A stretch of 64,000 bases of DNA from Pyxidicoccus xibeiensis (GTDB taxonomy: Bacteria > Myxococcota > Myxococcia > Myxococcales > Myxococcaceae). Location: the NCBI RefSeq assembly GCF_024198175.1, contig NZ_JAJVKV010000001.1, positions 248,001 through 312,000 on the forward strand. Reading direction: 5' to 3'. The notes beneath the pieces are model-generated. The model had not been told where the DNA came from. It saw only the letters and a program-made list of their open reading frames with translations, and searched no databases. Shown in pieces: positions 59,415-64,000 of the stretch (positions are counted from its first letter, which is position 1; every line of letters starts with the position of its first letter). The position numbers and the translations under genes were made by a program.

Positions 59415-62400
59415 CTCACGCCCTCCCGCCGCAGCCAGGCCCGCACCTGCTCCAGCTCCGGGCGGGCGCGGATGCCCAGGGCCTCATAGCGCGAGCGGGC
59501 CTCCTGGCCCAGGACGAGAGCGCGCTCGCGCTCCGGCGGCTGGAGCGCCATCAATGCCCGGGCCAGCACGAAGGTGGCCCAGGCCGTGTCCATCCGCTCG
59601 CTGATGGAGCTGGCCAGCCGCTCGCGCGCGCGTTCGGCGAGCGGCACGGCCTTCTCCGGAAGGCGCAGCGCCACGTAGGCCTCCGCGACGCAGGTCTGGC
59701 TCCGGGCGGACTCCATCGAGTCCGGCCCATCGGCGCGCTCGTTGAACTCCAGGGCGCGCTGGCAGTACCCGAGCGCCTCCCGGGGCGCCCCCGCGCGCAG
59801 GGCCAGGGCGGCCAGGGGCGACAGCGGGATGACCGAGTTGCCCTTCCCGGGGCCATGCGCCTTCTCCAGGATGGCCTGCACCCGCAGCAGGTCACGCCGC
59901 GCTTCGGAGTAGTGCCCCACACGCTCGTGGACGTACGCGCGGTAGAGGAGCGCCGTGGCGCTGCGCGGCGAGTCCGGGCCCAGCGAGCGCTGGAAGCGCT
60001 CCAGGGCGTCCTGGAGCTGCGCGAGGGCTTCCTCGATTCTGTCCTCGTCACCGGACAGCCGGGCCAGGTTCGCGAGCGTGACGGCCGTACTGGGGTGGTC
60101 GGGTCCATAGGCCCGCTCGAAGATGGCGTAGGCCCGCTCGAAGTGCTCCCGGGCCTCCCGCAGGCGGCCCTGGGTCCTGTACCACGCGCCCAGGTTGCTG
60201 AGCGGGACCGCCAGGGACCTGTGCTCCGGTGTCCCGCTGCTGTCGTGGAGGGCGATGGAGCGGCGAAAGCCCGCCAGCGCCTCTTCGGTCCGGCCCAGCT
60301 CCTCCAGCACGATGGCGAGGCCGTTGATGCTGCTGACGAGCTCGGGGTGGTCGACGCCCAGGTGGCGCTCGCGCAGCTCGAGCGCCTGCCGGTGCAGCTC
60401 CGCCGACTCGGAATACCGCCTGAGGCGGTAGCGGACCCGGGCGAGGTTGTAGATGAAGTCGGCGGTGCGCAGGCTGTCCGCGCCATGCGTACGGCGCGCC
60501 AGCTCCAGGCCCCGGCGGGCCTCCTCGTCCGCCTCGGTGTACCGGCCCTGCTGCAGGCGCACCATGGTCAGCCGGTGGTGCAGGTCCGCGGCGATGGCGG
60601 GGAAGCGCTCGCGCCCCAGCCGCTGCACCGCGGCCTCTGCGTGGCGGACGATGCGCTCCGCATCCGCGGGGCGGGAGAGCAGGTCCCCCACCACCCAGAG
60701 CAGGAAGTTCCAGGTGCGCGCCACCGTCTCGTCGTCGCGTCCGGCCTCGGCGGCCCACAGCGCCCGGTAGAGGATGTCCTCCGCCTCCTTCGCCTTGTCG
60801 CCCTGGGCATGGAGCTGCCCGTGGACGAGGAGCACCTCCGCCTCCAGCGGCCGGTAGTCCAGGCCCTTGATTTCCTCCAGGAGCGCCGACGTGCGCTGGA
60901 TGCCCTCGGTGAAGCGGGCCGCGGCGAGCTGGGCCTGGGCCTCCGACAGCGCGCGCCGCGCGGCGTCCACCCGGGGCTTGAGCGCATCCGGTGGCTGCGG
61001 GCGCGTGGAGAGCGCCGGGGCGTCGATGCAGCTGGCGAGCCCCTCCAGCGACGCGGTGAGCTGCTGGGCGTTGCGCACCGTCTGCCCGTCCGCGTGCGCC
61101 AGCACGTCGGTGACCGCGGCCAGCTGCCACAGCCGCGAGTCCAGGCACGCCGTCGTCTGCCAGGCGGCGCTGGTGGGAGTGCTGTGGCCCTTGAGGCAGG
61201 CCTCGACGCGCAGCTCGCGCCACCGGGAGGCATGCGCGTCCAGCGTCGCGGAGACCTTCTCCCAGGCGACGGACGCGTACGGCGCCCCCGTGGCGAGGAA
61301 GGCCGCGCGCACCCGCTCCCGCTGCGTGGAGCCCCAGGCCACGCCGAGCCGCTCCGCCTCCTGCTCACAGCGCGCCTCGCTCCGATGCGCCATGCCGTAC
61401 GCCACCACCGCCCCCAGCGCGCTCGCGGCGGTGGCCAGCACCGCCACGCGGGCCCACGTGCGGCGGGGGGGCGGCGTGAGCGCCGCGAGCAGACCCTCCA
61501 TGGAGGGGAAGCGGTCCTCCGGGCGGGGCTGGAGCCCCCGCACCACCGCGCGCCGTACCCAGGCGGGCACCTTCGTGTCCCGGCCCGCCGGGCGCACCCG
61601 GCCCTCGAGCGCGGCGCGCGTCACCGCCTCCAGGCTGTCGCCCGCGAAGGGCCGCACGCGGTAGAGCGCCTCGTGGAGCGCCACGCAGAAGCTGAACTGG
61701 TCCGACAGCGCGTCCGCCCTCCGGCCCTCCACCAGCTCCGGGGCCATGTACGCCGGCGTGCCCAGCAGCATGCCCGTGCGCGTCAGCGGGCTGGACAGCG
61801 GACTGGTCGGCGTCGGCCCTGGCTCCCGCGCGCTCCGTGAGGCCGTGGGGCCCGCGCGGTTGAGGGGCCGGGCCATGCCGAAGTCCGTCACCCGCGCCCG
61901 CCCGTCCCGGCCGACGAGGACGTTGGTGGGCTTGAAGTCGCGGTGCACCAGCCCCGCCGCGTGCGCCGCCGCCAGCCCCTGCCCCGCCTCGCGAAAGACG
62001 CGCAGCACCTCCTGCCAGGAGCGGGGCTGCTTCAGCCACTCCGCCAGCGTGGTGCCGTCCACCAGCTCCATGGCCAGGAAGACCGCGTCCCCGTGCCGGC
62101 CCACGTCATGGACGCCGACGACGTGGGTGTCCGAGAGGCGCGCCAGCGCCTGCGCCTCCAGCACCAGCCGCAGCCGCAGCTCCTCCACCTGCCGGCCTTC
62201 CGGGTGGAGCACCTTGAGCGCCACCTGCCGGTCCAGCTCCGGGTCATAGGCCGCGTACACCACGCCCATGGCCCCGGCACCGATGCGCTCCAGCACCACG
62301 TAGCGCGACAGCGTGGCGCCTCGCTCCAGCGGCGCGGAGGCCGCGGTGGCGCACGCCTCCACCCCGGACAGGATGGAGTCGCCGCCGCCCGCCGCCAGCA

Positions 62401-62515
62401 CCCGCTGACAGTCGGTGCACGCCTCCACATGCGTCAGCACCCGGGCCCGCTGCTCCTCCGGCAGCACTCCCGCCAGGAGGTCCGTCAGCGTGGTCTCACC
62501 CGGGCACATCGCCAT
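59411..62515 (-). CDS. Ser/Thr protein kinase with zinc-finger (zf-HC2-like) head and TPR tail
   Basis: 1034 residues. The N-terminus is a zf-HC2/anti-sigma-like segment (RARVLTHVEACTDCQRVLAA, with Cys residues in the usual places). The kinase domain follows: YVVLERIGAGAMGVVYAAYD, VHRDFKPTNVLVGRDGRARV, VTDFGMARP, GTPAYMAPELVEGR. A hydrophobic segment follows (VAVLATAASALGAVVAYGMA), then about 600 residues of TPR repeats (e.g. ALEHFQRSLGP-type ALERFQRSLGPDSP). Start 62515 or 62509; no strong binding site is seen. Its stop overlaps the start of the sigma gene. Combining an anti-sigma-like head, kinase and TPR sensor with a sigma factor suggests a phospho-controlled sigma switch. Confidence 0.85.
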   Translation of the reverse strand: MAMCPGETTLTDLLAGVLPEEQRARVLTHVEACTDCQRVLAAGGGDSILSGVEACATAASAPLERGATLSRYVVLERIGAGAMGVVYAAYDPELDRQVALKVLHPEGRQVEELRLRLVLEAQALARLSDTHVVGVHDVGRHGDAVFLAMELVDGTTLAEWLKQPRSWQEVLRVFREAGQGLAAAHAAGLVHRDFKPTNVLVGRDGRARVTDFGMARPLNRAGPTASRSAREPGPTPTSPLSSPLTRTGMLLGTPAYMAPELVEGRRADALSDQFSFCVALHEALYRVRPFAGDSLEAVTRAALEGRVRPAGRDTKVPAWVRRAVVRGLQPRPEDRFPSMEGLLAALTPPPRRTWARVAVLATAASALGAVVAYGMAHRSEARCEQEAERLGVAWGSTQRERVRAAFLATGAPYASVAWEKVSATLDAHASRWRELRVEACLKGHSTPTSAAWQTTACLDSRLWQLAAVTDVLAHADGQTVRNAQQLTASLEGLASCIDAPALSTRPQPPDALKPRVDAARRALSEAQAQLAAARFTEGIQRTSALLEEIKGLDYRPLEAEVLLVHGQLHAQGDKAKEAEDILYRALWAAEAGRDDETVARTWNFLLWVVGDLLSRPADAERIVRHAEAAVQRLGRERFPAIAADLHHRLTMVRLQQGRYTEADEEARRGLELARRTHGADSLRTADFIYNLARVRYRLRRYSESAELHRQALELRERHLGVDHPELVSSINGLAIVLEELGRTEEALAGFRRSIALHDSSGTPEHRSLAVPLSNLGAWYRTQGRLREAREHFERAYAIFERAYGPDHPSTAVTLANLARLSGDEDRIEEALAQLQDALERFQRSLGPDSPRSATALLYRAYVHERVGHYSEARRDLLRVQAILEKAHGPGKGNSVIPLSPLAALALRAGAPREALGYCQRALEFNERADGPDSMESARSQTCVAEAYVALRLPEKAVPLAERARERLASSISERMDTAWATFVLARALMALQPPERERALVLGQEARSRYEALGIRARPELEQVRAWLRREGVR

Positions 62516-62636
62516 ACCGTAACAAGCGTACCAGGGTTCCGGGATTCCCCGACCCCGCCGTTGGGAGGGGGCCGTCCACCGCTGCCGCACAAATCCAGCC
62601 ACAGCCCAGCGCGGTCAGCCAGCGCGCGGCCGCGGG

Positions 62637-62921
62637 CTAGATGCTCCAGCAGGCGGCGTACGCGTCGCCCTTGCAGAAGGCGTCCGCCGTGCTCCGGCAC
62701 TGCCCGTAGGCAATCTGGCCCGCCGCGTAGACCAGCCACGGGCCGTTGGCGGTGCACTTGAAGGTGCAGCGGCGCCCGCCCTCTTCCCAGGTCTCACAGA
62801 GGGCCTGTTCCGACGAGCCGAGCGATTCGTCCACGACGGGGAGCTCCTCCTCGGGCAGGCCACCACACGCGGAGAGGAGACCACCGAAGGCGAGGCTGAT
62901 GAGCAGGGTCTTCATGTTCAT
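62637..62921 (-). CDS. Small six-cysteine lipoprotein, paralogue 1
   Basis: 94 residues. Lipoprotein signal FGGLLSAC with an acidic linker (EEELPVVDESLGSSEQAL), then a compact domain with six cysteines: CETWEEGGRRCTFKC, GQC, FC, ACWS. Nearly the same pattern is in the upstream paralogue, so it probably folds with three disulfides outside the cytoplasm. No family known to me. The start ATG-AAC-ATG at 62921 corresponds to GTG-AAC-ATG of the paralogue. Confidence 0.7.
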   Translation of the reverse strand: MNMKTLLISLAFGGLLSACGGLPEEELPVVDESLGSSEQALCETWEEGGRRCTFKCTANGPWLVYAAGQIAYGQCRSTADAFCKGDAYAACWSI

Positions 62922-62965
62922 GGGAGCTGTCCTTGAAATGGTGTGTGTGGGAGGACTGCCGTGAA

Positions 62966-63256
62966 TCAGAGCCTGCTCCAGCAGACGCTGTAGGCCTCGT
63001 GGCCGCACCTCGACCTCGCGTACTCGCGACACTCGCCGTAGGGGACGGAGCCGTAGGCGGCGAAGCGGTAGGGGTCTCCCGGGTCACACTTATAGGTGCA
63101 GTACCGCCCACCCTCCTCCCAGCTCTCACAGACGGCCTGCTCCGCCGTGCCGAGCGCCTGGTCCGCGGTGCCGTCCACGAGCTCGTCGGGAGCGCCGCCA
63201 CAGGCGGAGAGAAGCCCTCCCAGCGCCATGCTGAAAATCACGACCTTCATGTTCAC
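62966..63256 (-). CDS. Small six-cysteine lipoprotein, paralogue 2
   Basis: 96 residues. Lipoprotein signal MALGGLLSAC, linker with GTAEQAV, and the same six-Cys domain: CESWEEGGRYCTYKC, EC, RC, VCWS. Identity with paralogue 1 is clear at the start, around the first cysteines and at the end; the middle differs. Start taken as GTG 63256 by comparison with paralogue 1; ATG 63250 is the other choice. AGGACA is upstream in both. Tandem duplication, 44 bases apart. Function unknown. Confidence 0.68.
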   Translation of the reverse strand: MNMKVVIFSMALGGLLSACGGAPDELVDGTADQALGTAEQAVCESWEEGGRYCTYKCDPGDPYRFAAYGSVPYGECREYARSRCGHEAYSVCWSRL

Positions 63257-63303
63257 GGGGGTGTCCTTGGCTGGTGCCGGCGACATGCACGGCACCACGC
63301 CAT

Positions 63304-63370
63304 TGAAGCAAACCTGCACGTATTGCTGATATCGCGGCTTTTACTTATCTGTCTGGTTTGTATACATGGC
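63304..63370. promoter_or_regulatory. A/T-rich divergent promoter region before ureD and the Cys-lipoproteins
   Basis: The stretch is much richer in A/T than the surroundings, with several -35/-10-like hexamers on both strands (e.g. TTGAAG at 63304-63309; TATACA at 63361-63366). I cannot pick one pair for either direction with confidence. Both genes lie within 50-110 bases. Confidence 0.4.
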
Positions 63371-63414
63371 GCGAGACATTGAGCTCGGGGGCCGGGTGCC
63401 TCAATGTGTCAGCG

Positions 63415-64000
63415 ATGACGACAGCCGGGCACCTGGAGACACAGCGAGCAGGACGCGCAGGGCTGGCGCGGCTCGCGTTCGAGCGCGTGGGAGCTCGCAC
63501 CGTGGTGCGCACCGCGCTGGCGCACAGCCCGCTGCGGCTGCTCACCCCGCGCAACCACGGCCACGCCGCCTGGGCGTACACCAGCTCGCTGGGCGGCGGG
63601 CTGGTGGATGGGGACCACGTGTCGCTGGAGGTGGACGTGGCCCCGGGCGCGTCGGCGCTGGTGTCCACGCAGGGGGCCAACCGCGTCTACCGCTCCCCCC
63701 GGGGCTGCCGCAGCGAGCTGACGGCGCGCGTGGAGGAAGGCGCGCTGCTCGCCGTGGTGCCGGACCCCACCGTGTGTTTCACCGAGGCGCGGTATGCCCA
63801 GACGCTGGACGTGCGGCTGGCGCCGGGCGCCTCGCTCGTGCTCGTGGACCCGGTGACGTCCGGCCGTGACGCCAGCGGCGAGCGCTGGGCCTTCTCGCAC
63901 TACACCTCCACCCTGCGCGTCAGCGTGGGCGGCCGCGCCCTGGTGGACGAGCGCTGGCTGCTGGACCCCACGCATGGGCCGCTCGCCGAGCGCCTGGGCC
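63415..64000 (+). CDS. ureD: Urease accessory protein UreD/UreH (cut by right edge)
   Basis: 195 residues visible, open to the edge. The sequence shows the UreD pattern: HSPLRLLTPRNHGHAAWAYT, SSLGGGLVDGDHVSLEVDVA, the STQGANRVYRSPRGC stretch (the T-Q-x-x-x-K/R-V-Y-R motif), and VVPDPTVCFTEARYAQTLDV (usually V-P-D-P-V-x-x-F). UreD binds the urease apoenzyme and takes nickel from UreG through UreF. The urease structural genes probably follow just outside the window. The ATG at 63415 has no strong binding site. Confidence 0.85.
   Translation, partial: MTTAGHLETQRAGRAGLARLAFERVGARTVVRTALAHSPLRLLTPRNHGHAAWAYTSSLGGGLVDGDHVSLEVDVAPGASALVSTQGANRVYRSPRGCRSELTARVEEGALLAVVPDPTVCFTEARYAQTLDVRLAPGASLVLVDPVTSGRDASGERWAFSHYTSTLRVSVGGRALVDERWLLDPTHGPLAERLG

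Overview
The window looks like chromosome of a predatory/social myxobacterium (Myxococcota, suborder Cystobacterineae; Myxococcus, Corallococcus or Pyxidicoccus are the best guesses). The basis is very high GC with strong G/C at third codon positions, many signal-peptide lipoproteins, a SitA-like lipoprotein toxin with its immunity gene, a Ser/Thr kinase overlapping a sigma factor, a CheB-CheR fusion beside a hybrid kinase, and a TonB-dependent receptor fused to a TonB domain. I saw no rRNA, tRNA, CRISPR array, insertion sequence or prophage. Both edges cut a gene: a TonB-like protein on the left and urease accessory ureD on the right.

Layout. 1-9.75 kb holds envelope and housekeeping genes: TonB-like protein, secreted beta-sandwich protein, hotdog protein, flavin amine oxidase, Dps, an SDR-GST pair, and pyrophosphatase followed directly by a CHAD (polyphosphate-binding) protein. 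9.8-13.15 kb is a conflict block: an AAA ATPase overlapping a possible Toprim/DUF4276-like partner, then a SitA-like lipoprotein nuclease with an SMI1/KNR4 immunity protein. 13.1-26.6 kb is envelope-rich: lipoproteins, M23 peptidase, Gln-rich lipoprotein, short Hsp70, an OmpA/TonB-receptor/lipoprotein operon, and a large M11-like metalloprotease. 26.6-30.2 kb is a second accessory block: tandem repeats, an HTH-DUF4180 pair with a possible operator, and a large lipoprotein with a C-terminal restriction-endonuclease-like toxin domain plus a presumed immunity gene; a perfect 22-bp palindrome touches the toxin's ribosome binding site. 30.2-43 kb is metabolic and signalling: KAS III-like enzyme, arginase-family protein, molybdopterin oxidoreductase, UPF0104 membrane protein, an MDR/SDR pair, a hybrid kinase and CheB-CheR.

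43.1-46.25 kb is the most unusual part. A DUF692/MNIO enzyme (the family that modifies cysteines in methanobactin-type peptides) lies between a partner-like protein and a Tat-exported protein with a CPNCG motif. Just upstream, on the same strand, are two 31-32-residue genes that share the leader MKLKTKVRGGPRGCGP and a three-cysteine pattern. Each of the two has its own matched promoter, a 31-nt hairpin at the predicted transcript start, and a 3' hairpin. I read this as a candidate peptide natural-product (RiPP) locus. The chemistry, and the link between the peptides and the enzyme, are inference.

46.25-64 kb: two divergent regulator/enzyme pairs with strong inverted repeats between them (LysR/MDR; CGNR-type regulator/SDR-lipocalin), an M28 peptidase with beta-propeller and PDZ domains, a GH99-like lipoprotein, a TFIIB-zinc-ribbon protein, a PilZ protein, OxyR, the sigma factor/kinase pair, and two tandem six-cysteine lipoproteins.
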